The position numbers and the translations under genes were made by a program. From Myrmaecium sp. VS I D KN 1 (lineage: Eukaryota > Ascomycota > Dothideomycetes > Valsariales > Valsariaceae), in NCBI GenBank assembly GCA_019775845.1, contig JADQAV010000002.1, positions 2,604,001-2,668,000 of the forward strand: a DNA stretch of 64,000 nucleotides. Direction: 5' to 3'. Under the pieces are notes generated by a model. That model did no database searches. It had not been told where the DNA came from and saw nothing but the letters and a program-made list of their open reading frames with translations. Below, one piece after another: positions 21,010 through 32,111 of this stretch. The stretch's first letter is position 1; every line of letters starts with the position of its first letter.

Positions 21010-22601
21010 TGAGCTCCGTGGGGAAGCTTGTCTATCTATATCGACCGCTTCCCAGCCGGAGGGTTATGGTCCGGGACGGCTGCGGAGGGTTAGGAGCTAT
21101 CGACCAATGACCGCTGAGAGCGAGAGGCGTGCGATTACGGCTGGCAAGAATGCGACGAGGATGCTCGCGAAAATTACAGCAGAAGGCGCGGCTAGGTGCA
21201 ACTCGAAAAGCGTCAACAATGCGAAAGAGTGCCTTTGACCTCAGACGCTTCCCTGCGCACTCCGGGAAGTCTCAGCACGCCTCGGAGATGGAAGGATTCG
21301 GCGTGCGACTCGGGGCCGTAGGGTAGCTTCTTGCGACTGTGGTCGGGCAGCGACGACGAGAAGACCGTACTGACTGGCCTGCAGCGGAGTCGAGATGAGC
21401 GCGCAACGTCTGGCTTTCTACCTATCGTACAACCATTGTCGGAGGCTTAACTCCGATCAAGACTGCAGCGCGTCTTGCCTGTCCACGTATGCCCTGGTGT
21501 CTTCGTGTTGTTTCGACGGCTGGCTGGCAGGACCGTCTGGTTCCTTTCAAGTCCTTCATGCGATGACCTCATGTCTGACTAAGCCCCACCCGTGTCTTGG
21601 CGCGTTCTCTTCCATCTTTGGAATCAATGAAATTTGCGTAACATAGGAAATCAGATAGGCGGATTAGCTTGACTGTCTGGCCAGTCCTGTGATGATTGGA
21701 ATGGGGTTGGACTTCCCCTGCGGCGAAATTGACAGCCAGTGAGTACAACAGCCCTTTCCATCACGGACTTGAGCAAGCCTTGCTAGGCAACCATGGTCGT
21801 TTTCCAGCTTTAACTAGGTACTATACAGTCGCTGTAGATGTGCACAGGCACGTCGTAGATATATAATTGTAGTTATACGCATATACAGATCGACTATCCC
21901 GTGTCTAACAACCTAAACGATTATCTTCCCAGCCAGCCACAGGTTCGTCCTCCACTCGGGAAGACGGGGGCTTTCAGTTGGACCTCCCGTCCCGTCTGCC
22001 GGGCGCCCCGCGGACACCTGCAGATCCGGGGCCCGGCCCATCATTTCCCCGAGATTGCCGGGGGCGGGTTCGCGGCGGGGGTCCCCGCGCCTGCCCGGAC
22101 ACCTCAGGCTTCCACCGACGACTCACAACCTAACCGAAAGGTCGCCGGCGGGATGCGGAGAGATGCGGAGAGATCCATGGCGGCGGGAAAAAGAAGGGAC
22201 CAGGAGGAGCACCAGGAGGAACTGTGCCTAATGCAAACAAGCGATAGTGGGGCATCGGGACCGCCAACTGGCCTCTCAGCGCGCTCTTGATCGTAAGCGC
22301 CGTCGGCTTCTGAACTGTCATCGGCAAACGACAGACGGCAGACGGCAGACGGCAGACAAGCAGTCCACTGCCTCTCGGATGAGGGGTTGCCCTTTTTTCT
22401 CAAGTAGGCTATAATTGCAATCTTCAATAGCACCTCTTGTCTTCCTCAGACCCTTCTCATTTCACTTCACCTCTCTTCTCTCGCCGTGCTCCTGTCAACC
22501 TATCATCCGTCAACTGTCGTCCGATATCTGTCGTCCGATATCCGTCATCCATTATTCTTTCCCTACGTAAGGTAGCTTCGTACTAAGAAGAAACTATCAT
22601 C
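21010..22601. other. Divergent intergenic region (1.6 kb)
   Basis: Lies between the minus-strand hydrolase-phosphatase and the plus-strand dehydratase, so it carries both promoters. GACGGCA is repeated about four times at 22330-22358. The stretch 22512-22552 holds three copies of a GTCGTCCGATATC-like unit just before the dehydratase start. No convincing coding sequence; a 129-codon open frame at 21901-22290 is not supported. Confidence 0.55.
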
Positions 22602-24570
22602 ATGGCTTCCACCAACTCGGAGGAGTTGCCACAAGCTGAGGGAGCCCGTTATCTTAACTTCCCTCACTTGCCGGACGATGCTACTATCGATGGAAAGCCA
22701 GCATTAAACAAGTATTCACACACTCTCACTCAAGGCCATGCCTTCCCCGGTGCCCAGGCAATGCTTTATGCCGCTGGCGTACCAAACCGGGAGGCCATGA
22801 AGAAGTCGCCCCATGTCGGCGTGGCTTCAGTTTGGTGGGAAGGCAATCCGTGCAAGTAAGTCGAGCAGCTCTCTCTTGCAAGATACATAGCCGCTGACAC
22901 CCCCCAAGCACTCACTGTAAGCGTCGGCATTGCCCGTGTTGGCCACATACTGACGGCCACGGCTAAGTGCTTAATCTTGGGAAGATCGTCAAGGATTCTG
23001 TCATGAAGCAAGATATGCTAGCATGGCAGTACAACACGATCGGAGTTTCCGACGGAATCACGATGGGCGGTGACGGTCCGTTAAAAGTACCAATGCAATC
23101 AGTCCGTCCGCTAACACAGCAACAGGAATGAGATTTTCGTTGCAGACTCGCGAGATTATCGCAGACAGCATAGAAACGGTGACCTGTGCTCAACATCACG
23201 ATGCCTGCGTTGCCATTGCGGGTTGTGACAAGAATATGCCGGGAACTGTGATGGCGTTCGCGCGCCACAACCGGCCGTCCATCATGATATATGGCGGTAC
23301 GATCATGCCGGGTTATAGCGAGAAGCTCAAGAGGCCAATCAACATCAGCACCTGTTATGAAGCGCACGGCGCCTACATCTATAAGACGCTCACCAGTCCT
23401 GATGGCAAGGCTACGCCCGACGAGATCATGGAGGACATCGAAAAGAATGCGTGCCCCGGTGCGGGAGCCTGCGGTGGCATGTACACGGCGAACACTATGG
23501 CCACGGCAATCGAAGCAATGGGCCTGACTCTTCCCGGGTCATCAAGCACACCAGCCACAGTTCCTGCGAAGCAGCGGGAGTGTGTCAAAGCGGCGGATGC
23601 CATCAGGACGTGCATGGAGAAGAACATTCGGCCGCGTGATCTGATTACGAAACAAGCCTTCGAAAATGCCCTCGTCATGATGATGGCTCTGGGTGGCTCT
23701 ACTAACGGCGTGCTTCACTACCTAGCCATGGCGGGCACGGCGGGGGTCGACTTGACCTTGAAGGACATCCAGCGCGTCAGCGACAAGATCCCCTTCATTG
23801 CGGACCTTGCGCCGAGTGGGAAGTACTACATGGCCGATCTGTACGAGATCGGCGGGACGCCCTCGGTCATGAAGCTACTCGTCGCAGCCGGTCTCCTGGA
23901 CGGTTCGATCCCGACCGTGACCGGCAAGACCCTCGCCGAGAACATCGAGCCGTTCCCCTCACTTCCCGCCGACCAGGTCATCATTCGGCCCCTGGACAAC
24001 CCCATCAAGCCCACCGGCCACATCGAGATCCTGTACGGCAACCTCGCCCCCGGCGGCGCCGTCGCAAAGATCACCGGCAAAGAAGGCACGCGCTTCACCG
24101 GCCGCGCCCGCGTTTTCAACAAAGAACACGAGCTGGCCGCGGCGCTGGCGCGCAACGAGATCACCCGGGAGGGCCGGCACGTGCTTTGCGTGCGGTACGA
24201 GGGGCCCAAGGGCGGGCCCGGCATGCCGGAGCAGCTGCAGGCCAGCGCCGCCATCATGGGCGCCGGCCTGACCAACGTCGCCCTCGTCACCGACGGCCGC
24301 TACAGCGGCGCGAGCCACGGCTTCATCGTCGGCCACGTCGTGCCCGAGGCCGCCGTCGGCGGGCCCCTCGCCCTCGTCCACGACGGCGACACCATCACCA
24401 TCGACGCCGAGCGCAATCGCCTCACCCTTGACGATGTGGATGAGGCGGAGATGCTGGCCCGTCGCCGCGCTTGGTCACCCCCCGCCCCCACCGTCACCCG
24501 CGGCGTCCTGGCGAAGTATGCACGCCTTGTTGGTGACGCGAGTCATGGCGCCATGACTGATTTGTTCTGA
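22602..24570 (+). CDS. ILV3: Dihydroxy-acid dehydratase
   Basis: Makes 2-keto acids from dihydroxy acids in branched-chain amino acid synthesis. Exons 22602-22855, 22909-22916, 22968-23075 and 23126-24570 give 604 residues. Iron-sulphur and active-site motifs are intact: GCDKNMPG, CPGAGACGGMYTANTMA, GGSTNG and TDGRYSGASHGF. The second exon is only 8 nt (CACTCACT). With it the protein reads NPCNTHLLNLGKIVKDSV, close to the family's CNMHLLDLG; both flanking introns have CTGAC branch sites. The N-terminus (MASTNSEELPQAEG) is short and lacks an obvious mitochondrial presequence, so this may be an additional paralogue rather than the main mitochondrial enzyme. The third intron starts GTCCGT, a weak donor. 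Codon use becomes very GC3-rich toward the 3' end. Confidence 0.93.
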
Positions 24571-25291
24571 GCGGTGCCGTCGCAAGAAACAAGAACACTA
24601 TTACTGGATTTCGTGCTTTTCGCGCATCAAATTAAAACAGGCCGAGAGGAGAATGAGTACTCGACGATCTACAATAACCCCGGAGTATTTGCATCAGATG
24701 GGGAACTGGGCCCTGAGGGGCGACAGAAAGGATCATACCGCTTATATTTCTTTATTCTCCCACGCTATTAACTGGTGATGGTCGTGTGCCCTGGTGAACC
24801 GGGACAAGAGGTCAAAAAAGGATGTCGGTCCATTTTGCGCTTCATATCAGTTTGGTCGCATCAGACACGGGAGGAGTCTGGTATGGCTGGATAGTCGGAT
24901 GGCAGGTATGACATGGGATGGGAAACGACGAACCAGATGGGAGTCCCCCTTTGCTTTGCTCCTGCTGCCGTTCCCTGCGGTTAGCATTCCCCTCCTCGCT
25001 TAAACAGAAAAAGGAACTCGAATCGAGTCGGATCGAAGGATCGAAGGATCGGATCATAGCTGAATATTCCAGATTCAATTCTTTCCTTCCTCCGCCTAAA
25101 GTCCGGTATAAGGAAAACTGAAACATATTTACCTTTTCTCCAAAATCTAATCATGATATCCATCCATACATACATACACGAAAAAGTGAGAAGAGAACCT
25201 CTGAGTGATCATCATCCGACATTAACAACCCCCTTTCCCCCCTTAACCCCCGTGACCATCTCTTTTCCCCTCCCTCTCCTCCTCGCATCCC
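24571..25291. other. Convergent intergenic region
   Basis: Shared 3' flank of the dehydratase (+) and the sterol dehydrogenase (-). It contains a direct repeat GGATCGAAGGATCGAAGGATC near 25028-25050 (quoted in part) and pyrimidine-rich tracts at 25215-25300. No gene seen. Confidence 0.55.
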
Positions 25292-26539
25292 CTACTGTGT
25301 CTTCTTCTCCCCCGCCCTCCGCTCATTCTCCAACGCCGACGCCGCCGCCCGCCTAACCCCCTCCTCCAACTCCACAATCGGCCTGTAGCCGAGTCTCCGC
25401 TTCGCCTTATCAATACAAAAGTAGCGCGTCATGCAGCTATAGCGTGCCTGCTGGCGGGTGAGATTCGGCGTGCGGCCGCGCAGGCGGAACAGGGCCTCGA
25501 GCACGGCGCCGATGGCGAAGGCGGTCCCTTCGCTCAGATGCCAGATGTGCTGCAGGTGCAGGTCGGTGGCGCCGAAGGCGACCCAGGCGGCGCGGGTGAA
25601 GTCCCAGAAGTAGACGGGCTGGTCGTTGGTGATGAAGAAGGCTTCGCCGTGGACGCGGGTGGTGGTGGGGTCATCTAGGGAGGTGGTGGGATTGGAGGTG
25701 GTGAGCTGGGAGTGGGCGCGGAGCAGGGCGGCGAGGGCGAGCAGGTGGCCGTGGGCGACGTTGCCGACGTAGGTGAAGTCGAAGAGGTTGGTGTTGTCGC
25801 CGAGCTGGAAGCGGTGCTGCCCCTTGCGGTACGCGGTTAGGAATTTGGGGAACATCTGCACGTCGTTCTCGCCGAAGATGCCGGCGGGTCGGATGGCGGC
25901 GGTGAGGAAGGGGGTTGGGGTGCCGGTGGGCGCGTTGGCTTCGAGGACGGCCATTTCGGCCCATGCCTATGGACGAAGATGGGGGGTCAGTTTTTTCTCG
26001 CTCAGTCTGGGACAATCGCTCCTTTCTCTCTCTTGACGGACCTTGGTGCTGGTGTAGTACTCGGGCTGGTCCTTGCCAGCCACAACGGGCCAGCGCTCGT
26101 CAACGTGAACGAGGCCGGTGGTGGAGTCGAAGACGACGCTGGCGGAGCTGGTGTAGACGAACGCCTTAACGCCAGCCTCGCGGGCGGCCGTCAGCAGGTT
26201 CCGCGTCCCGTCGACGTTGACGGCGTGGAGGACGGGGGCGGGGGCGTTGAAGTGCGGGCTGGCGGTGTGGATGACGGCGTCGGGGCGGAGGCGGGCGAAG
26301 AGCGTTTGCATGGCGGCCAGGTCGGTGATGTCGCCGTCGTGGTAGCTCACCGACGGGCTCGGGTGGCGGTTGAGGTTGGTGCGCAGGTCGAGGACGGAGA
26401 CGGTGGTGGCCGGGTGTCGGTCCAGCAGGAGGTTGACGATGTGGTGGCCGAGGAAGCCGCAGCCGCCCGTGATGAGGACGTGGCCGAGCGAGGGGATCGC
26501 CTGCTGCTGTTGCTGCTGCTGCTGCTGGGCGGCGGACAT
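25292..26539 (-). CDS. erg26: Sterol-4-alpha-carboxylate 3-dehydrogenase (Erg26-like)
   Basis: NAD(P)-dependent 3-beta-HSD/isomerase family enzyme; Erg26 removes the C4 carboxyl group during ergosterol synthesis in the ER. Exons 26042-26539 and 25292-25966 (75-bp intron with donor GTCCGT) give 390 residues, close to other fungal Erg26 proteins. The Rossmann motif is TGGCGFLG (about residue 25), the catalytic pair sits in YYTSTK at the end of exon 1, and the C-terminus reads RYFCIDKAKRRLGYRP as in the family. A hydrophobic stretch near HLSEGTAFAIGAVLEALF fits membrane association. The first 14 residues include a run of nine glutamines encoded by CAG repeats. A start 66 nt upstream at 26605 is also in frame, but the Met before the poly-Gln is preferred because the upstream residues are Ser/Thr/His low complexity. 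Confidence 0.82.
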
Positions 26540-26605
26540 GGCGGCGGTGGGGGAGGGAGGGAGGGAGATTCGGTGTGAATGTGTCGATGTGGATGTCGAG
26601 GTCAA

Positions 26606-26925
26606 CGTTCACAAGGGGGTCGGCTGTTTACCCGTCCACCGCTCGCGAGCTGCAGGGGTCCTTGGCGTGCCTGATCACCCCCGCATTTTCTCCGCAGCCC
26701 ATCATTTCGCGTGCCTGAGACGCCTGAGACCCACGCGAGAACAGGTCCGGTAGCTCTATAGGGCGGTTCAGTGAATCCACGCTGTCACTCCCACACACAG
26801 ACTCGTGGCGATGTTCATGCCCAAGTCATGTATATACCCGGGAGACAGACGAACAAAAGAAAAGCCGCAATGGAGAAGAACAATGCGACATCCATCTAGG
26901 GTATCACAGAATAAATATTTGATTT
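26606..26925. other. Promoter of the Erg26-like gene / 3' flank of dom34
   Basis: About 320 bp between two minus-strand genes. Nothing specific recognised. Confidence 0.5.
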
Positions 26926-28197
26926 TCATGATCGCTGCGCTTTCGCATCCTCTCCCTCCTTTTCCACCTTCCCATCCTCCCCTTCTCCCTCTCCCTTCTC
27001 CTCCTCCTCCTCCTCATCCAAATCCTCCAACGGAAACGTCAAAATCGCCGCCACATTGCCCAACGCCTCCAGGCGCTTCCCACTCTCATGCAGCGAGCTC
27101 AGCACGCGGACCTCGCCCCCCTCCACATCCCGCACGCGATCCACCAGCCGCACCCAGCGCTTCCGCTCCGCCACGTCGGGGGCGCGAAACAGCGCGTTGC
27201 TGATGAGCAGGACGCCGCCGCCGGGGCCGACGGCGCCCTTGGCGACCGCGCGCTCCACCTCCCGGGGCCCGTACCAGGCCCGGCCGTCGTCCCGACGCAG
27301 CAACTCCATGAACCGGTCCATCAGCGCCGTCTCGCGGGCGTACTTGGTGTCGGCCAGCTTGCTCGCCACCGCCGGGCTGGCCAGGACCTCGGTCAGGGCG
27401 TGCAGGTAGCCCGAGCTCGCGTGCGCGACCAGGACCCGCGGCACCAGCGCCCGGAGCGGCTTGCTGTTCGTGCTCGTCGCCTGCTCCTTCATGTACGTCA
27501 GGAAGCCGGTCGCCGTGAAGCCCGGGCTGGCCAGCAGCAGCGGCGCCTCCCCGCCCGCGGCCGCGGACGTCGACGTCGACGTGTTGCCCAGGTCCATCTG
27601 CCGGATCAGCGTCTGCAGGGTCGTGTCGAAGAACTTGGTGAGGGCCTTCTGGTGGGCTTCGATGCCGCCCCGGCGCTTGCGCGGGATGGACACCTCCACC
27701 TTCTGGCGCAGGATGGTCTGGTGCTGGGTGATGAGGCAGATGTGCGCCAGCCCTTCCTGCATCACGACGGCCCACAGCTCGACCTTGCGCCGGGGGTCGG
27801 TGGCCTCGCGGAGGATCTCCAACGCCACGCTGTCCCACCCCCCCTCCCCGCCCTTCTCGATCGTGAACGCGCGGTGGAGCTCGAGGTCGAGGGTGTGGAA
27901 GCCGCCCAGCTTGACCAGGTCGTTCTCGGCCGCCACCCGGCCCGCCACGTGCAGCTCCGCCGCGCCCGCGTCGAAGTCCGTCCCCGTCACCCGGATCGTC
28001 AGAGTCGTGTGCACCCGCCGCCCCACCGTGCTGCCCGTCCCCGTCGTCTCCGTCACCCGCCGCACGGCCGGCCCCCGCACCAGGTCGCCCGGCTGGATCA
28101 GGTTGTACGCGTGCCACATGTCCTCCGGCTCCTCCGGCAGCAGCGTCGCGAACCCGGACCCGTCCTTGCTGTCGATCGATTGTTTGGTGAGCCGCAT
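26926..28197 (-). CDS. dom34: Dom34/Pelota ribosome-rescue factor
   Basis: With Hbs1 it splits stalled ribosomes in no-go and non-stop mRNA decay in the cytosol. Intronless, 423 residues. The start MRLTKQSIDSKDGSGFATLLPEEPEDMWHAYNLI (first 20 residues are diagnostic of the Sm-like N domain) is followed by eRF1-like domain 2, with ELWAVVMQEGLAHICLI and the basic loop PRKRRGG, and domain 3, with LLISNALFRA, VRVLSSLHESGKRL and the terminal AAILTFPL. As expected for Pelota there is no GGQ motif. A Glu/Lys-rich tail of about 25 residues ends the protein. Very GC-rich coding sequence keeps long shadow frames open on both strands here. Confidence 0.95.
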   Translation of the reverse strand: MRLTKQSIDSKDGSGFATLLPEEPEDMWHAYNLIQPGDLVRGPAVRRVTETTGTGSTVGRRVHTTLTIRVTGTDFDAGAAELHVAGRVAAENDLVKLGGFHTLDLELHRAFTIEKGGEGGWDSVALEILREATDPRRKVELWAVVMQEGLAHICLITQHQTILRQKVEVSIPRKRRGGIEAHQKALTKFFDTTLQTLIRQMDLGNTSTSTSAAAGGEAPLLLASPGFTATGFLTYMKEQATSTNSKPLRALVPRVLVAHASSGYLHALTEVLASPAVASKLADTKYARETALMDRFMELLRRDDGRAWYGPREVERAVAKGAVGPGGGVLLISNALFRAPDVAERKRWVRLVDRVRDVEGGEVRVLSSLHESGKRLEALGNVAAILTFPLEDLDEEEEEEKGEGEGEDGKVEKEGEDAKAQRS

Positions 28198-28595
28198 TGC
28201 GATTGACGATGACGCTGATGGTTTTCTATATCGGTTCGTATGCAGTCGTTGATGGGGGAGCGCAGTGGTAGTTCTCTTGTCGCGTAAGGAAGCGCGGAGG
28301 CTGAGCAGGCCTGGATGTCGGGTGCGTGCGTGTTGTGAGTGAGTAGTAATGGTGGGGATATGAGAGGCTCGGATGATGTCGTTGGAAGATCTTTGATGCC
28401 CGGCGCGCAGTGCAGTGACGTGGTGGGGTCCGATAAGATAACAAGGAGCGGGGCGGTATTCCTCACGCCGTGTCCTCAGGCTCCCAACTGGTAGAAAGAC
28501 CTCCTGCCACCTCGAGATCTATCATAACTAAATATTATTTTTTACTCTGTATACAGAATACATATCCTCCCCCACAATCCCCTCACAATCGTAGG
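28198..28595. other. Promoter of dom34 / 3' flank of the GH89 gene
   Basis: About 400 bp between two minus-strand genes; nothing specific recognised beyond an AT-rich patch at 28515-28560 that probably belongs to the GH89 3' end. Confidence 0.5.
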
Positions 28596-30980
28596 CTACC
28601 ACTTCCCCACCAACCCCCCCACAACCTCCCTCAACTCACGCTCCATTCCCATCCCCGTCGCCTCACCCCCATCCTCCACAGTCCCATTCCCCCACTGCCA
28701 CCCCTCCTCAAACACCCCCAGCTCACCCTCCAGTTCCGTCTCATTATACGCCCATACACCCACGCGCTCGAGGTACCCCAGAAAGATCCGCCAGCGAGGG
28801 CGGTAGTACCCGCTCACCAAGCCAGCCCAGCTCTTGGACGCGTAGTCGCTGATCTCGCCGTCGGGGCCCCAGAGGGTGATTTGGTTGCGGGCGTTGTAGG
28901 TGTACAGGTCGGTGGTGGTGGTGGTGTGGGCGGCGTTGTCGTTGTCGCTGCCAGCCCAGGCTCGCGCGGCCGCGAGCCAGGTGTCGAGCCGGAACGCCGG
29001 GTTGGTGGCGAGTACGGCGTCGAGGTCGGTGAGGAGGTCGAGGAGTTTGGTTCCGTGGGCGTGGAGGGTAGTGGTGGTGGTGGTAGTGGTGGAGTTGGAG
29101 TTGGACGTTGTTTCGGAGCCGTTGTATAGCTGGACGAGGTCAGTGTAGAGGGCCACGAAGACGTTGGAGAGCACCTGGCGGGTGACGTCCACGAGATCGT
29201 ATGCGTATGCTGGGTTGGCGTAGAGGGTGCCGTCGGCGCCGCCTGCGGCGATGAGGTGCTCCCATGCTTGCCGCAGCAGCGCCGGGTCGTAGGGGATGTT
29301 GGTCGGGTGGTGGCCGGTGCGGTCGACGAGTCCTGAGAGCCGCGGGGACAGCTCGAAGATGGACTTGTACACCGCGAGCGCGGTCGTCAGGTTGGTGTTG
29401 TTGTAGGCGGTGACGCGGAGGATGTCCCATGCGGCGTAGAGATCGGCGGAGGGGGTGTTGTTGGCGTAACGCCGGGTCACCCAGTCGTGGAAGTACGTTT
29501 CGACGTCGATGGGAGAACCCGACCACGCTTGATCCAGAAGCAGATCGTACACGATCTCGTTGCCCTCCTGCCCTTCCATCGTCAACCCGAACCCCACCAG
29601 CGAGCTCGAATTCCCCAAGGCCTTGATCGGGTTTTTGGTGATGTTCTCCACCTGGCCATACAGCCCCATGTTCCCGCCGTAGTCATGCAGCTGGCACCAG
29701 ATCCATGGCTTGCCGAAGTAAGAATTCGTTCGCTGCCACTGCGGTTGCGATTCGGAGAAGAGGTCCAAGATCAGGAAGTCATCGGGCTCCTCGACCCCGC
29801 TCAGGTAGGCCTCAATCCGTTCATTCGTCCAGAAATCCTCGCTGCTGAAGAAGAGCCAACCCTGCATGACCCACACAGCGTCCTCATCGGCAGCCTTGAG
29901 GCTTTGGTGGGTGTTGTAAGTGACGTTGCGGAGATACTCGAGGTCTCCCGAGGCAGGATCATTCTCGTTGTACTGATCCAAGGCGTAGAAATGCGTAACG
30001 TTTCCGTACGCCTGGATCTGCTTCTTGATGAAGCTCTCTTGGAGCTGTGAAAACAGGGGGTCTGTCGGTTCGAGGAAGGTATCGTTGGTATACCGCTCGG
30101 GGAAGCCATTCCACTGCGACGCTCTAACCGTGGTAGCATTCGGAGCCACCCGCGAAATGGCCTGTGGAACAAAGCCAGTAAACGCGGGAAGGATGGGCGT
30201 CATGCCCAACTCCACCATCCGACGGACGATCTTCTTCTGCAGCTCGAACTGGCCCTCGACCCACGCCTTCGGAAGGTCACCGCCCCAGGACCCTTGGATG
30301 TTCCCCAGCCGGTTCCAGGCCTGGAAAGCCGGACCGCTGAGGAAGGCGTAGATCTCCGGCTCCGTCAGCCCGATCTCGGTGAAGACGTCGATCAGGATCT
30401 TCTCCATCCCCACCCAGGCCAGCGGGAGATTGACTCCGCGCAGGGCGAGCCAGTCCAGCTCCAGTTCCCACTCTTCCCACGTCCACCAGGCGGTTGTGTA
30501 GGAGAAGGTGACTTGGTCATTCTCAGTATACGAATTTGAACCCACGTAGGGACCATGAAGCGCATCGAACATACCGGTATTGAAATGGTACCTCCACGGC
30601 ACCACACTCTTGCCCTCGATCGGCGTCACTACCGGCGGGAGCACCGCCGGCGCCAGGTGCAGACGACTCCCCACGCTCCACCAGATGTCGACATGCGCCA
30701 CATCCGTGAGATAGCGATGCAGACCGCTCGCCAGCGCGCTGAGGGAATTGCCCTCGATCTTCACGACGCCGTTGTCGTCAGAAACGGCGTACTCGTCTAA
30801 GGTAGTGTCGCTCGTCGCGGAAGCGTTCCGCAGCTCGAACGCGAACTGATCCGCATGTTGCGGCAGCCGCCTCTGCACTAGGTCGAGGATGCCTTGGACA
30901 GAGCAATCTGCAGCGGCCGCGGAGGATAGGACCGCAAGGACAAACAGGAATAGTGGGATAAATATGGACGGATAGCGCAT
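28596..30980 (-). CDS. Alpha-N-acetylglucosaminidase (GH89)
   Basis: Secreted or vacuolar glycosidase that removes terminal alpha-linked N-acetylglucosamine, related to human NAGLU. Intronless, 794 residues from the chosen Met. That start opens directly with a signal peptide (MRYPSIFIPLFLFVLAVLSS then AAAADC); an in-frame Met 17 codons earlier would put polar sequence in front of it. Domains are an N-terminal alpha/beta domain (about 25-110), a TIM barrel (about 110-450) with GVNLPLAWVGMEKI, GSWGGDLP and ALDQYNEND, then a helical C-terminal domain. The two catalytic glutamates expected for GH89 are present, in YNEN and in GLTMEGQEGNEIVYDLL. Several Asn-x-Ser/Thr sites and a Thr/Asn repeat (about residue 635) are visible. 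Confidence 0.93.
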   Translation of the reverse strand: MRYPSIFIPLFLFVLAVLSSAAAADCSVQGILDLVQRRLPQHADQFAFELRNASATSDTTLDEYAVSDDNGVVKIEGNSLSALASGLHRYLTDVAHVDIWWSVGSRLHLAPAVLPPVVTPIEGKSVVPWRYHFNTGMFDALHGPYVGSNSYTENDQVTFSYTTAWWTWEEWELELDWLALRGVNLPLAWVGMEKILIDVFTEIGLTEPEIYAFLSGPAFQAWNRLGNIQGSWGGDLPKAWVEGQFELQKKIVRRMVELGMTPILPAFTGFVPQAISRVAPNATTVRASQWNGFPERYTNDTFLEPTDPLFSQLQESFIKKQIQAYGNVTHFYALDQYNENDPASGDLEYLRNVTYNTHQSLKAADEDAVWVMQGWLFFSSEDFWTNERIEAYLSGVEEPDDFLILDLFSESQPQWQRTNSYFGKPWIWCQLHDYGGNMGLYGQVENITKNPIKALGNSSSLVGFGLTMEGQEGNEIVYDLLLDQAWSGSPIDVETYFHDWVTRRYANNTPSADLYAAWDILRVTAYNNTNLTTALAVYKSIFELSPRLSGLVDRTGHHPTNIPYDPALLRQAWEHLIAAGGADGTLYANPAYAYDLVDVTRQVLSNVFVALYTDLVQLYNGSETTSNSNSTTTTTTTTLHAHGTKLLDLLTDLDAVLATNPAFRLDTWLAAARAWAGSDNDNAAHTTTTTDLYTYNARNQITLWGPDGEISDYASKSWAGLVSGYYRPRWRIFLGYLERVGVWAYNETELEGELGVFEEGWQWGNGTVEDGGEATGMGMERELREVVGGLVGKW

Positions 30981-32111
30981 GATTGTGGACGAAAGCGAAC
31001 ACCTCGAACGGAGAGAGAATAAGCAATCCACTATTCAAACGTTTGATGAAGATGGCGGGGGGAGTAAGTATACATGCGTTACCGCACAGCTGGGGATGTG
31101 AGATGAAAAGAAGAGCAGCATGTTCGCTCGCTGCGTTCTCATTCGTCTCTTTTCCTCGTTCTCCTCATCCTTCCCCTCTTTCCACTCCCCCTCTGCCCTG
31201 GCAGGACGGGAAGCTGCAGGTCGCAGACGTCAACGATCGTCCTTGCTCGCGATTGACCGTCCCCCGACTTGGCGAACGCGGACTGGCCAGCGACGTTGCG
31301 GGCGTGCGGGGCGGACCGATAAGCCAAGCTTGCATGGATCCATGCATGGCAACATTAATGAAATCAGAGTATCTGTGGGCCATCATGGCACATCTCAGCT
31401 CGCTCCGCCGGGGTCAGTAATCATATGTACAATACCTCTATAAATCTATACATACCCACGAGCATTCGACCTGGTGAGTAGATCAGGGGCGAGGGTCCAG
31501 TGGCTAGTAGATATAGTAGTACCCCCCGCTGCCGGAGTGCGACTGCAAGGTCACATGGAATGGAAGAGGGGTTCTAAGGTTAGTAATCAGCTCGCGGGAA
31601 TCAGTGATCATTCCCCTCTCGTAAATACGATGAACGAGGGGACATATCCGTCGGCCGACCGAGCCGGAGTGCGGAGTTGACGGAGTAAGTTCACGGAGTA
31701 ACACCCCGCTTTATCTGATCCTTCCGCTCCGATGTCACCATCAGATAAGGATGAGGCCCCAAAGCAGCCTTGCAGTCCCTCCCAGCCGCCAATCACACAT
31801 CCTGCTGTCCTAGGCATCCGCTGAGAAAGGCAAGGGAAAAGAGTCAAGACGACCCGGGATCCGAATCGGTGCCTGTACTCCGCGCAATGGATCCTTCTCT
31901 GACTAGAACGAGTCCCGCTCTGTCTTGCCTGGGAGGATTCTGAGTAACATTCGATATGGATGTGGATGTGGATGTTTGCATATATCTGTGCCTGTCCCTT
32001 CTTCTTCTTCTCTTTTCTTCCCCTCTTCGCTATGACTCTCACGGTCCAATCGTGACACTTCGGTGAACTATTTTTTTCTTTTCCCCTTTATTCTTGTGTC
32101 GACCTCCAGCG
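30981..32111. other. Divergent intergenic region (1.1 kb)
   Basis: Carries the promoters of the GH89 gene (-) and the MFS gene (+). A TC-rich stretch at 31140-31200 and a C/T leader at 31998-32095 precede the two genes. GATGTGGATGTGGATGTTT forms a short tandem repeat near 31955-31977. No gene seen. Confidence 0.5.

Noticed and set aside
27086-28206. Two more long open frames (343 and 372 codons) overlapping dom34
   Set aside because: Composition is Arg/Gly/Ala/Pro-rich with no domain; they are shadows of a very GC-rich gene.
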